Origin: a virus
Strand: one strand, 5' to 3'
IMG/VR virus record: IMGVR_UViG_3300037137_001397
Span: 1 to 31,872 of that record
DNA length: 31,872 bases
The notes under the pieces are model-generated. The model ran no database searches and had not been told where the DNA came from. It worked only from the letters and a program-made list of their open reading frames with translations. The translations under genes and the position numbers were made by a program. Positions 8,306-16,962 of the stretch are shown piece by piece (position 1 is the stretch's first letter; every line of letters starts with the position of its first letter).

Positions 8306-10065
8306 CACATCATCGTTTCTTCGACTTTAGGGACATAAACATAGCCATTAAAATTATCGATATTATCGAATCGGTCACGGCATACCGCCCCCGTTAAATC
8401 GCAGCCGGGATAGATTGCGTAAGCGACCCCGGCGACAATCGCATAAGGAAACGCCCACATAACCGTTATAGTTGACGCGGTATTTGAAAGAATTTTGCGA
8501 CGCTGGCCGTTATTCGCCCCACTTGTAATATGAAGTTCGCCCAATTCGTAATACGTCGTATCTTCTTCGGGTGTGCCGTTTACGACAACCAGATTATCTT
8601 CGTGAACCAACAACTGATTATCCGCAAACCCTGCGCCGGTTTGATTTACATACCAGATATATCCTGACGTTGCGGTTAGATAAACGATATTGACGACTGT
8701 AGCCGTCGCCGAGTCGCCATAAGCCGCGTTTCTTATTTCGTCGATTTCGTCGGCGGATAAAATATCGCTGAGCACAACAACTTCGTCCAGTTTTGCCTGT
8801 AAAGCGTTGCCGCCTGAAGCCCTGCCAAGTTCAAATGCGGCATCCGTGATATAAATGTTATTAGTAGTATTACCGGCCTTCTCTGTAGAGAGTCCCGTGC
8901 TCGAATCGTAAATACGAATACGATACGACTTATCGCTATCCTGATATGTGATGCCGACGTGATACCAGATATTGATTGCCACTGAAACCGTATCGTCTTC
9001 TATTTTCTCGGCAAGTGTCCCACTCGAATACCCAAGATAGAAACCGAATCTTTTAGTTCCGGCATTATTATAAACCATTGCTACAAAACTTCTTTTGCTA
9101 CCAGACGTAGCAAATTTGCTAACTATCGCCTGGTATCCGGACGTGGATGGTAGCGATGAAAACTTTACCCAGAATGTGGTTGATATTTTTTTATTGGTAT
9201 CGCCGTTTTTCAAGGGGAATCCGGCGGACAGAGAAGCATCGGCCAAAGTCATATAATCACTTGATGCAAAAACGCCCGCGCATCCGCCCTGCTTAAAATC
9301 GGCAACATCCGCAGCCACCCCGGAATTGGTCAGCGTATTCGTGCTTTTTGAATCTGCTCCCAGCGCGGCACTTTCAAGATTGAACAGGGCTTTGCAGTTT
9401 GCATCCGCCGAAAAATCATTTATAGCGCCGATTGTATCGCCTATAAGAATGGGATTAGCGGAATCTCCCCCGTCGAAATTGGCCTTATTGATAGTGCCCC
9501 GCGTCGGGTCAATCAAAGTAGTTTTGGACCCATCTGTGGCCGTGCCAGAGTAGGCGTAATCGGCCTTTATCAGACCGCACATATCGTCAAATAGACAGTT
9601 ATTGCACGGCTCCTGATACATCTGTTCCGGAACTTGAATCACCAAACTTTCAAGAATCGACCGGCAATGCAAAACCAATTCCTGCCTGTTAAATTCAGGC
9701 GAACCATAGCCGACAAAAAGAATGATTTCCTTATCGACGGCGTAATCATCCGTCCAAAGAATCCTTTTGATTGTAACCGTGCAGCCATCGAGTAAATTCT
9801 TTTGAACCAAGTCGAATAAATCGCCGGTGATATTCCCCAAAGACACATCAACCGCCTGCGATTCAAGATTGAGATTCTGCGAAATAGGACTTCGCATAAT
9901 CGGCAAAGACTCATAGATAATTGGCGTTGCGTCCCACGTTATGTTTTTGGTATGAGAGGTATAATGATACGATATGCCGTTGGTCAAGGTGATTATGTAT
10001 AACTCACAGACCTTGACCTTCGTTAAATCTATTGCTGCGGAAAAGCTGGAATTAACATCTCTCAC
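8305..10065 (-). CDS. DUF2163/BR0599-type tail tip protein with an inserted LamG domain
   Basis: A 586-residue protein. Residues 1-205 match the DUF2163 N-terminal domain, with clustered cysteines in PCNNCLFDDMCGL (154, 157, 163). The C-terminal BR0599-like domain ends in YPGCDLTGAVCRDRFDN and NFNGYVYVP (Cys555, Cys562). This cysteine set parallels lambda gpL, which holds an iron-sulfur cluster, so this protein may too. Residues about 222-452 separate the two halves and read as a concanavalin/LamG jelly roll (ISTTFWVKFSSLP, WYHVGITY, LDEVVVLSDILSADEI). The protein is normally about 270-300 residues, so the LamG part is an insertion. It sits in the usual order between DUF2460 and NlpC/P60 genes. 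Confidence 0.85.
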   Translation of the reverse strand: MRDVNSSFSAAIDLTKVKVCELYIITLTNGISYHYTSHTKNITWDATPIIYESLPIMRSPISQNLNLESQAVDVSLGNITGDLFDLVQKNLLDGCTVTIKRILWTDDYAVDKEIILFVGYGSPEFNRQELVLHCRSILESLVIQVPEQMYQEPCNNCLFDDMCGLIKADYAYSGTATDGSKTTLIDPTRGTINKANFDGGDSANPILIGDTIGAINDFSADANCKALFNLESAALGADSKSTNTLTNSGVAADVADFKQGGCAGVFASSDYMTLADASLSAGFPLKNGDTNKKISTTFWVKFSSLPSTSGYQAIVSKFATSGSKRSFVAMVYNNAGTKRFGFYLGYSSGTLAEKIEDDTVSVAINIWYHVGITYQDSDKSYRIRIYDSSTGLSTEKAGNTTNNIYITDAAFELGRASGGNALQAKLDEVVVLSDILSADEIDEIRNAAYGDSATATVVNIVYLTATSGYIWYVNQTGAGFADNQLLVHEDNLVVVNGTPEEDTTYYELGELHITSGANNGQRRKILSNTASTITVMWAFPYAIVAGVAYAIYPGCDLTGAVCRDRFDNIDNFNGYVYVPKVEETMM

Positions 10066-10724
10066 TCGCTCACCTCAAGCAACTGGACTTCCTGCGCCTG
10101 CCATAAATCGGGGTAAGGGCTTATATCGGCGTGAATATCCGAATCGAATCGGACGAGATAATAAAATTCGTATTGTGCGGTTACTACCTGCCCCGTCGTC
10201 AGTGCGCCATTCGCTGAAGTGCCCGCCGTCCAATTGATAATACCCGTCGCATCGTTAAGCGTAAAATGCGTTCCTTCGGTTTTCGTAGAACCATCGATTT
10301 TGACTACCGGGGCAAACGTGCCGCTTGGGACTATATTCTTTTTGTCCTCCTCCCAATACTCCGACAAGCCGATAAGGTATCTTTTGACTAACTGGGTAGT
10401 CGTCTCGCCGCCCGCAGCAGTTACTATGCACTCCGTCAAAGCACAGGCGTAATCTTCCCTGTCCTGATAATAAAATGTCTCGTATCGGCCTCTTGCTCGC
10501 TGGAATAAAGCGATTAGCACATCTCTGCCGGCCTTGTCTAATAATTCCCAATTCGGATACCAGCGACGTACCGGCTGCTCTAAAATCTGATTACGTTGTT
10601 CTTTGGCGTTATCGTATCGGACGACATCGGTTAGCCAGGTCAACTCTTTTCGCAACGGGTGCGCTTCGTCCCAGCCCTTGAAAGCCGCCTGACCAATAAC
10701 ATCGTTTATGACTATGTTAATCAT
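10062..10724 (-). CDS. Distal tail protein, DUF2460-like
   Basis: A 220-residue protein in the slot directly after the tape measure and before the DUF2163 gene, the order seen in gene transfer agents and related siphoviruses. The segment LLDKAGRDVLIALFQRARGR followed by TFYYQDREDY matches the conserved part of DUF2460 proteins, which form the distal tail ring. The middle (FAPVVKIDG...GIINWT...GQVVTAQYEFYYLVRFD) is the second conserved half. Its ATG overlaps the tape measure stop and its stop overlaps the next start. Confidence 0.8.
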   Translation of the reverse strand: MINIVINDVIGQAAFKGWDEAHPLRKELTWLTDVVRYDNAKEQRNQILEQPVRRWYPNWELLDKAGRDVLIALFQRARGRYETFYYQDREDYACALTECIVTAAGGETTTQLVKRYLIGLSEYWEEDKKNIVPSGTFAPVVKIDGSTKTEGTHFTLNDATGIINWTAGTSANGALTTGQVVTAQYEFYYLVRFDSDIHADISPYPDLWQAQEVQLLEVSE

Positions 10725-13024
10725 AAATTATCCCGCCTGCCTGGATGATTGTATCTGTTCGCACCTTGAACCATTGAGGCGATTGCCTTTTTGTTACTGG
10801 ACAAGAACCTATAAGTACCCGCCGCATCTATGGCCGAGACATTGATATTGACGTTTGAAGTGCCCCGCGAATATTCTCTGTTCTGCTCTGCCGTCAAAAC
10901 CCGCTCGCCCCGATGCGCGATAATCGGTATGGCATCCGGCTCAAGATTCAGACCCATTCTTGCCCGTGGCGCGTTCGCAAAAACAGAAATTGGAACAGGT
11001 CTTATATTTGCTCGCTGACCTACAATGCCGCCTGCTCGCAAAAACTCGGGATTAGTAATAGGTGTATTTGGGGTTGAGTAATTCTCTGGACTCCATCCAC
11101 CGCCGCCCCATCCACCACCCCCGCCAAATAAACTGAAAGCACCAACCCCGCCCCCCACGGCGGCCCCGCCCATAGAAACAGAAGCATTCTGCGCAGCGAC
11201 TGCCAAACCGTTAAGTGAGGCCGCAGCTCCCGTCGCTGATATATCCAATGCCTTAACACCCGTTCCGCCTTCAAGACCGAACATTCCCCCAAACGGCTCG
11301 GCAATCTTCGCCATTATATTCCGCGCGATAATATCAGAGGCCATTCTCAAAAACGCCTTACGTATCGAGTCGGCCATACCTATCAGAGCATCTTTGAAAC
11401 TCATACCCTCGGCAGAGATATTGTAAAATAAATCGCTGAACGAACCTTCAACTGATTGTATTGCTTCGGTGAATTTGTTGGCGAAATAGTCCGAAGTTTT
11501 CGCCATATCCTTGCGCAATTGTTCGAGATATTTCTGCCAAGCGGTTTGGGACTTTTCGAGTTCATTCGCCCTTGCTTGCGTTCCGGCAATTACTGCCGCC
11601 GTGTTCGGATACGCAGGAGACGCAGTAGTCGGTATATTTCCTGCGCCGTATGTTCCTTTGGATTTGGAGATTTTAGATTCCGCCACCTGTATCTTGCCCA
11701 AATAAGAATCGTAAATGTCCGACAATCTCTTTTTCAGATTATCAGTTACCACTTGGCTTGCTTTTGAATCGACGGGATTCTTGGAGATATAATCATCAAT
11801 CTCTTTTGTGGCCTGTGCCCAAGCATCTTTAGCGACATCGCCCACGTTTCTTTGTTCGGACGCAGGGAGTTTCCACATCTTCGAGAGCATATCATTTTGG
11901 ATTTCGTGCGCCTTAGTTGCGATTGCCACCGACCTTGCCATCGGGTCTGTAATGGCGTCTTTTGTCGCCGCAATAATTCTCGGCCCGATTGACATTATGA
12001 CTGCCACAATCGAATCGGCCATAAGCTCGAATACCGCGACGACCATATCCTTAACAACCAATAATGCGCCGCGCCAGTCGGTTTGCAGATAAGTTATGAA
12101 ATTACCAAGTGAAGTCATCCACTTGCCGACAGCATCGGCAATCGCCGGGCCGTTGGCGGCCAGCCAGTCGCGCATCGCACCAGCAATTTGATTGACAATG
12201 GGCAATAACTTTTCGCCGATTTCTATACCCGTAACTTTCAACTGGTCCCAAAACGATTTAAGAACAGAGCGCCCTTCGTTAAGATGCTTCTGCATATATC
12301 CTTGCGCCTTGCCCATTTTTTCAAGGATAATAGCATAAACAATTGCCGACTTTTGGGCGGCGGTCATTTCCCCGCCCTGTAAATATATCTGGTGATTCAT
12401 CGCCCATGTCTTTACGGTATTCTCGTCGAGCAAAACTCCATACTGCCTCATTGAGCGGGCGTTGCCGACCATAGCCGACTGCAACGCATCAAACATTTCT
12501 TCCGGCTTTGTGTTGTAAAGCGCGGCCATATCATAGCCAAGTTGAGTAAGCGTTGTTGACATATCCGCCGCCGTTTTGTTGCTGTAACCCATCGTAGTCA
12601 AAAGAATCTGAAATTCAGAGATTATCCGTCTGACTTCATAGGGATTTAATCGCAGGGATTTCGCAAGTTGGTCTGAGAATTTCCGCGCAGATTCCTCCAT
12701 ATTGCCCATCGCCGCCGAAAACTTCTCCTCCGTCTCATGGGCATCGGCCGCTAACTTGACGGATGCTATTCCTGCCGCAATCAGGGCAGCGATAATATAT
12801 TTCATCGCCAGTTTGATGGTATTGTAAATGCTGGCGAACATTCGCTCGAACATACCCGCAATCGAAGATCCGAAGGATTTGAACGCGCCAGTCAAGCCCT
12901 GCAAATTCGCTTGGACCTTAACAGCAAACATCTTAATCTCCGACACGGCTTTTGTAAGGCCGGTCGATAGGTCTTTCAAATCCGCCGTTATCTTAACCGC
13001 CAGTTGTCCGAGATTTGTTGCCAC
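10721..13024 (-). CDS. Tail tape measure protein
   Basis: A 767-residue protein, the second longest here, located directly after the chaperone pair as in most siphoviruses. It is mostly helical, with a hydrophobic segment around residues 72-92 (AMKYIIAALIAAGIASVKLA) and a conserved stretch on either side (HETEEKFSAAMGNMEESARKF). The C-terminal 120 residues are glycine-rich. The protein sets tail length; using the usual 0.15 nm per residue gives a tail of about 110 nm (inference). Its ATG lies inside the end of the chaperone extension frame. Confidence 0.9.
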   Translation of the reverse strand: MATNLGQLAVKITADLKDLSTGLTKAVSEIKMFAVKVQANLQGLTGAFKSFGSSIAGMFERMFASIYNTIKLAMKYIIAALIAAGIASVKLAADAHETEEKFSAAMGNMEESARKFSDQLAKSLRLNPYEVRRIISEFQILLTTMGYSNKTAADMSTTLTQLGYDMAALYNTKPEEMFDALQSAMVGNARSMRQYGVLLDENTVKTWAMNHQIYLQGGEMTAAQKSAIVYAIILEKMGKAQGYMQKHLNEGRSVLKSFWDQLKVTGIEIGEKLLPIVNQIAGAMRDWLAANGPAIADAVGKWMTSLGNFITYLQTDWRGALLVVKDMVVAVFELMADSIVAVIMSIGPRIIAATKDAITDPMARSVAIATKAHEIQNDMLSKMWKLPASEQRNVGDVAKDAWAQATKEIDDYISKNPVDSKASQVVTDNLKKRLSDIYDSYLGKIQVAESKISKSKGTYGAGNIPTTASPAYPNTAAVIAGTQARANELEKSQTAWQKYLEQLRKDMAKTSDYFANKFTEAIQSVEGSFSDLFYNISAEGMSFKDALIGMADSIRKAFLRMASDIIARNIMAKIAEPFGGMFGLEGGTGVKALDISATGAAASLNGLAVAAQNASVSMGGAAVGGGVGAFSLFGGGGGWGGGGWSPENYSTPNTPITNPEFLRAGGIVGQRANIRPVPISVFANAPRARMGLNLEPDAIPIIAHRGERVLTAEQNREYSRGTSNVNINVSAIDAAGTYRFLSSNKKAIASMVQGANRYNHPGRRDNL

Positions 13025-13397
13025 GTTTTGCCTTTCGATATTTTTCCAGGAAAGCCGTTATTTCCGGCATCCCTTGTTTCAGCCAAGCGTTCTTTTCGTC
13101 CTTTGTAAAACTGAATGTCGGCAAGCCAAAATCCTTGCCCTTCAAATCATCAAGTTGGCCGTCTATGCTCGCCGAAGGTTTCTTTTCTTTGATTCCCATA
13201 AAGGCGAATAAGGAAAGGCGTATTCGTTCCAGCGATACCTCTGCCGGCGGTATCGTTAGTAATCGCTGGTTCGCCTGCTCTGTGTAATGCAGCAATTCCT
13301 GCAAGGTCAATCGTCGTATCTGTTGCGGCGTCCATCCGAACCTTTCCGACAAGTCAAAAAATATATCCGGCCAGTTTAGGGTTTCGTCTCCATCAGA
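12993..13397 (-). CDS. Tail assembly chaperone, frameshifted extension (gpGT-like)
   Basis: This frame has no convincing start of its own: a TTG at 13352 lacks a good ribosome site and cuts off conserved-looking residues (NWPDIFFDLSERFGWTPQQI). It is open upstream to 13397, where it is in the -1 frame relative to the preceding gene. A G_GGA_AAT slippery heptamer lies exactly at the junction. A -1 shift would join 114 residues of the first frame to 134 residues of this one, a 248-residue product like lambda gpGT. Its stop overlaps the tape measure start, the expected order. Chaperones of this type coat the tape measure before tail tube assembly and are absent from the virion. Confidence 0.85.
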   Translation of the reverse strand, partial: SDGDETLNWPDIFFDLSERFGWTPQQIRRLTLQELLHYTEQANQRLLTIPPAEVSLERIRLSLFAFMGIKEKKPSASIDGQLDDLKGKDFGLPTFSFTKDEKNAWLKQGMPEITAFLEKYRKAKRGNKSRTTGG

Positions 13398-13738
13398 TTT
13401 CCCTGAACCGGCCCCGGCGAGTTTTTTAAGTCGGTAGCGAAGAGATTTTTGAGCTTATTGGTCAAACCCTGTAATTGCTCGGTATCGAATTGGCCGATTG
13501 TCCGCTCGGCGTCCTTTTCGGTCATATCGGGATTGTGCTGCAAAATCAAACCAACCAGCAGATTCACAAAATCCCGAACCCGCCCGCTATTAAAATCTAT
13601 CTCGCCGATGCTCTTATCGTATTTGTTTTCGAGATAGAGAATTGCGCTGACCTTGATTTTGTTATCAATCAAAAGGCCCGGCGCAATCTCTATCGTTTCG
13701 ACCGACAAGTCCTTTGCCTTTGTAACTGGCTTTGTCAT
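13376..13738 (-). CDS. Tail assembly chaperone, short form (gpG-like)
   Basis: A 120-residue protein between the tail tube gene and the tape measure, the invariant location of gpG-like chaperones. It is acidic, helical at the C-terminal half (DAERTIGQFDTEQLQGLTNKL) and ends shortly after the slippery heptamer with NLMETKP. In phage lambda the short and frameshifted long forms are made at a fixed ratio and both are needed to assemble the tail. The sequence itself has no strong family signature; the assignment rests on position, size and the frameshift site. Confidence 0.85.
   Translation of the reverse strand: MTKPVTKAKDLSVETIEIAPGLLIDNKIKVSAILYLENKYDKSIGEIDFNSGRVRDFVNLLVGLILQHNPDMTEKDAERTIGQFDTEQLQGLTNKLKNLFATDLKNSPGPVQGNLMETKP
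13397..13403 (-). promoter_or_regulatory. Programmed -1 frameshift slippery site GGGAAAT
   Basis: Read in the chaperone frame the heptamer is G GGA AAT, the X XXY YYZ form, differing from the phage lambda G-T site (GGGAAAG) only in the last base. It is 19 bases before the zero-frame stop, and the -1 frame is open from here to 12993. Confidence 0.85.
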
Positions 13739-13753
13739 AACCCCTTCTTTCGA

Positions 13754-14311
13754 TTACTGTTCAACCTCATCGGCAACAAAACCCATCTGGTCGCCCGCTA
13801 CTCTGTCTTCATCCGCCAACGCCGTAAACTCAATGTCCTGCAAAGATATGTCTTCTTCGTGGAATGGGATATTCAGGACGCGATTACTAACTGCGGCGTA
13901 AAATACAACGATGATTTTCTTCGTTGTGCCAGGCCTGGTATGCTCGAACCGAAGCGGAATCTCGCTGACCGTCTTATCGCCGCCAAACTTGAAAATATCG
14001 TAGCTGCTGCTGCCGGGCGCGGAGAAGCTTGACGGGTCATAAGAGGGGAAACTCCCACTCAAAGCAACCGCCGTGGTCACACCTAAAGCAAGATGAAGAT
14101 TAGCCACGTTAATCTCCGCCAAGGATGCAGTGAGCTTTGCGGTTTCGCGGATTACGAATCGCTTGACTACCCCGGTCATATTCGCCGGTTTGAAGTCAAC
14201 GAACTCTCCTGTGGTGGTAAAAACCACATCGCCCTTCAAGTGCCCGACATCTATGTTATTGAGGTACAAGTCGCCAGAACCCAAAATTACCTGTGAAGTG
14301 TCTTTTGCCAT
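13754..14311 (-). CDS. Major tail tube protein
   Basis: A 185-residue protein that begins AKDTSQVILGSGDLYLN, the style of opening common to siphovirus tube proteins. It is rich in beta strands and has no membrane segment. A GGAGCATAAAAA ribosome site precedes its ATG, a strong signal fitting a highly expressed structural protein. It lies next to the chaperone pair, as expected. Hexameric rings of this protein should stack around the tape measure to form the tail tube. Confidence 0.85.
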   Translation of the reverse strand: MAKDTSQVILGSGDLYLNNIDVGHLKGDVVFTTTGEFVDFKPANMTGVVKRFVIRETAKLTASLAEINVANLHLALGVTTAVALSGSFPSYDPSSFSAPGSSSYDIFKFGGDKTVSEIPLRFEHTRPGTTKKIIVVFYAAVSNRVLNIPFHEEDISLQDIEFTALADEDRVAGDQMGFVADEVEQ

Positions 14312-14323
14312 TTTTTATGCTCC

Positions 14324-15289
14324 TTAATTTTTATTATTGTTCAGAACCATTTTGAAAACTCTGTCATACTCTTGTGCAATTTTGTTTATGTCGTGAAACT
14401 CTTCAGCAAAACGGCGACCATTATTCGCCAGGTCAATTCGCAAAGCAAGATTATTTTTCAAAAGCATAATCTTGTCGGCTATATCTTTGGAGTTGCGCTC
14501 GATGAACAGACAGTTGAATCGGTCTTTAAGTTTTTCGCCGTGGAAGCCGACTTTTGTAGTCAAGACCGGCACGCCGCAGGCAAGGGCCTCAGTAACTACA
14601 TTCGAGCAACCTTCACCCAAGCTCGGCAGTACCAGGCAATCAATCTGCTGGTAAAATTCCTTCGGCATCAAGTCGTGGGCAATCTGGCTGTGGGCATGAA
14701 GCAATTGCTTTGTCTTTATCTCGCCCAGCAAACCGATTGTGGCCTCTACCCAGTACTTATAGCCCTTATAATGCAAGCCCATGCCCCAGATATTGCCCGC
14801 AAAACCCGCAGTGAAGACCCGATTCGGATTAGGTTTGCCCGGCTTGAATATCTCCAAGTCAACGCCATTCGGAATTAAAAAGGTATTGTCGTTGGCGTTC
14901 TTGCCTATCTCGAAAAGCTGCTCGTTGGTAGCTATGACCGCCGCGACACCTTTTAACTGCTCATCGTATCTGCCCGATTTGTTCTCTTCGTCCACAACCA
15001 TACCCCCTGACCTGCAAACCACTTTCTTTTTATCTTTCACCAACCGCAAACTGCATACGTTTTGCAGCATCGTTAAATCAAAGTAATCAACCAAGCCATC
15101 TGCAACCGGCACGGCTGATATTTTGGTCGTGTTCTTTTCGCCGCAACTTTTGCACGGATGAATCAAATCTATTGGCCGCTGTCCCATAATCCTCACAAAG
15201 CGAAAGTCCTTGAGACGGTCGATAATCTGATGCAGGGTTAAACCCCATGACCAGCTCAAAGCGTTCTCAACTGATAAAATCGTATTCAT
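14324..15289 (-). CDS. GT-B fold glycosyltransferase (family 4-like)
   Basis: A 321-residue protein. The C-terminal half has the nucleotide-sugar binding signature of GT4 enzymes: FAGNIWGMG after the linker at about 163-171, KGYKYWVEA, and PSLGEGCSNVVTEALACGVP, in which Glu226 and Glu234 form the EX7E motif. IPNGVDLEIFKP at 139-150 marks the linker typical of this family. The N-terminal half is less conserved and carries a CKSCGE pair of cysteines. The gene overlaps the methyltransferase stop (ATGA) and lies between tail completion and tail tube genes. It probably glycosylates a virion protein or a host surface sugar; the acceptor is unknown. Confidence 0.85.
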   Translation of the reverse strand: MNTILSVENALSWSWGLTLHQIIDRLKDFRFVRIMGQRPIDLIHPCKSCGEKNTTKISAVPVADGLVDYFDLTMLQNVCSLRLVKDKKKVVCRSGGMVVDEENKSGRYDEQLKGVAAVIATNEQLFEIGKNANDNTFLIPNGVDLEIFKPGKPNPNRVFTAGFAGNIWGMGLHYKGYKYWVEATIGLLGEIKTKQLLHAHSQIAHDLMPKEFYQQIDCLVLPSLGEGCSNVVTEALACGVPVLTTKVGFHGEKLKDRFNCLFIERNSKDIADKIMLLKNNLALRIDLANNGRRFAEEFHDINKIAQEYDRVFKMVLNNNKN

Positions 15290-15726
15290 TTTACTGCCTT
15301 CAAAACAACGCTGACCGTGGAGGTTTTCTCGAAATTAGTATTTTCCAATTTCCACGGTTTCGGCTTGTAAATGCTGTATCTTTTATAAGAAACATCAAAG
15401 TACTGAAAAGTAAATTCGTTTGGACAGGTGTAATGCGTTGGGTCTTGGCAGGCACCAGCGCTCAGGCAATGCGGCGATACGATAGCGAGAGTTCCATCAG
15501 GAATAGAAATTCGCCACAATTCATTCATAAGACAAATTCTGAATTTTGGTTCTATGTGTTCCCAAACATGATTCATTATTATTGACTCAAAAGTGTTGTC
15601 GGAAAAAGGAAATGGGAATCTCTGTATATCGTGAACAACATCGACACCTTTTAATTCGCGTATGTCCATGTTGACATATCCATCCATCACCCTTTCACCG
15701 CAACCGATATTTAATTTTTGAGACAT
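15286..15726 (-). CDS. SAM-dependent methyltransferase, class I
   Basis: A 146-residue protein. The SAM-binding motif I is KLNIGCGER at residues 4-12, followed by the acidic residue in GYVNMDI and by FPFPFSDNTFESIIMNHVWEHI, the standard motif region of Methyltransf_11 enzymes. It is short for the family, so the substrate-binding part is minimal. The ATG at 15726 is chosen because AAAGAG precedes it and the SAM motif starts right after; an alternative upstream start adds 11 residues. Being wedged between two glycosyltransferases, it most likely methylates a sugar or glycosylated product. Confidence 0.8.
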   Translation of the reverse strand: MSQKLNIGCGERVMDGYVNMDIRELKGVDVVHDIQRFPFPFSDNTFESIIMNHVWEHIEPKFRICLMNELWRISIPDGTLAIVSPHCLSAGACQDPTHYTCPNEFTFQYFDVSYKRYSIYKPKPWKLENTNFEKTSTVSVVLKAVK

Positions 15727-16646
15727 AATCTCTTTCTTAATTCGGCGCAATTGCCCCAAAATGTTAGATTGTCAGTAATCACCGACATGAAGGATTTCTG
15801 GTTACTGATGCACCCTTCGTGTCTTATATCAACATTTGGAACAGGGCTGGTGTATGTATTTAGTTTGGCCCATTTAATTATTCTGTCTCTTCCGGGCTCG
15901 ATATATTCTATGGCTTTGTAGCCGTGCTTTTTTAACAGTTCGAGTTTTTCCCGGAAAACGTTCCTGAAATCACAAGCATATCCCGAAAATTGACTCAGTA
16001 TTTTATCCGAAGAACCAATACTGTATCCGTTAGAAGTGCATCTGAAATTATTGGTGTTGCAATTGAATTGTTTGTCAGCAAAACAGTACGATTGAAGGCT
16101 CGTAAAATGGCTGCTGTGATACAATACGTCATGTTCCGCAAGAAACACGTATGTTTTCGCATCAAAAAATTCTAATCCGGCCAAAATCTGTTCCATGATG
16201 CTTTGTATATTTCTTGGCTTATCGCCAACGCAAATGTTGTTCCTGACATTGACCGGTCTCTGGCTGACTACTGCTATTGGAATGCCGCCCGAAGCATTCA
16301 CTAAATTACTCCATGCGGTCACTCCGAGAACAGTCCCATCCAGCGTGTTGTCGGTGTAATATAAAATCCCGTGATTGGGCCTACTTAGCTGTCTTAGGCT
16401 TGTTAATGTAAAAACGATTTTGTTATCATGTATTTTTTCGATATACTTTAAAATTGCCACATGAGGCACGACCACAATATCCGCCGCACCAACTCGTTCC
16501 AACAGTTCGCCAAGCGTCGTGTTTTCTTTGACCAGCGGGTCGTGTTCAAAATCGGTCAGTATGTGGGAAAGCCGACGCGAGCGATTATAAAACGCCCACT
16601 CTTTAACGTCGCATACCCAGCAGATTTTAGGTTTACTTGTCGCCAT
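15711..16646 (-). CDS. Probable glycosyltransferase with GT-B-like start and GT-A-like core
   Basis: A 311-residue protein. The N-terminus (ICWVCDVKEWAFYNRSRRL, residues 8-27) resembles the opening of phage GT-B type glycosyltransferases. From about residue 121 the sequence changes to GT-A character: GIPIAVVSQRPVN, then YVFLAEHDVLYHSSHF with an HDV (DxD-like) metal site. The combination suggests a fusion of a GT-B start with a GT-A catalytic domain. The gene is overlapped at both ends by neighbours and begins the three-gene sugar cassette. Donor and acceptor are unknown. Confidence 0.7.
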   Translation of the reverse strand: MATSKPKICWVCDVKEWAFYNRSRRLSHILTDFEHDPLVKENTTLGELLERVGAADIVVVPHVAILKYIEKIHDNKIVFTLTSLRQLSRPNHGILYYTDNTLDGTVLGVTAWSNLVNASGGIPIAVVSQRPVNVRNNICVGDKPRNIQSIMEQILAGLEFFDAKTYVFLAEHDVLYHSSHFTSLQSYCFADKQFNCNTNNFRCTSNGYSIGSSDKILSQFSGYACDFRNVFREKLELLKKHGYKAIEYIEPGRDRIIKWAKLNTYTSPVPNVDIRHEGCISNQKSFMSVITDNLTFWGNCAELRKRLCLKN

Positions 16647-16962
16647 AGACCGCCAAAAACTCTTGATTTTGATTAAGCGTTTCCACTAACCTTATTCGTG
16701 TTTCTCTCGCCTGTTTGTCCTTTGCATAGCTCGAATTAAAAACGTCGGGCGACAAAGACAGTTTATGCTCCAAGAGTTTAGCGTTCATCTTGACGCCCAT
16801 AATAAATGCCTCTTCGAGCAGGCCGACAAGTTTTTTTAGAGTCGACGGCTCGTCCTGAAACTCCCAAACAATAATGTCGAATAACTGTCGGTGAACTTCG
16901 CAGATTGTCCGATGTTGATTTAGCAATTTGCCCTTTTCCGATTCAAACACCGCACTTATCAT
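16633..16962 (-). CDS. Hypothetical tail-region protein
   Basis: A 109-residue, helix-rich protein overlapping its neighbours by 4 and 14 bases. No motif is recognised. It lies just after the tail terminator gene and before the sugar cassette. Short helical proteins are often found at this place, but no function can be given. Confidence 0.65.
   Translation of the reverse strand: MISAVFESEKGKLLNQHRTICEVHRQLFDIIVWEFQDEPSTLKKLVGLLEEAFIMGVKMNAKLLEHKLSLSPDVFNSSYAKDKQARETRIRLVETLNQNQEFLAVYGDK

Noticed and set aside
13475-14032. 185-codon plus-strand frame opposite the chaperone and tail tube genes
   Set aside because: It is a shadow of well-supported minus-strand genes, begins in the middle of one and has no motif or ribosome site.
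14372-14878. 168-codon plus-strand frame opposite the glycosyltransferase
   Set aside because: The minus-strand frame has the EX7E motif and coupling; this one has none.
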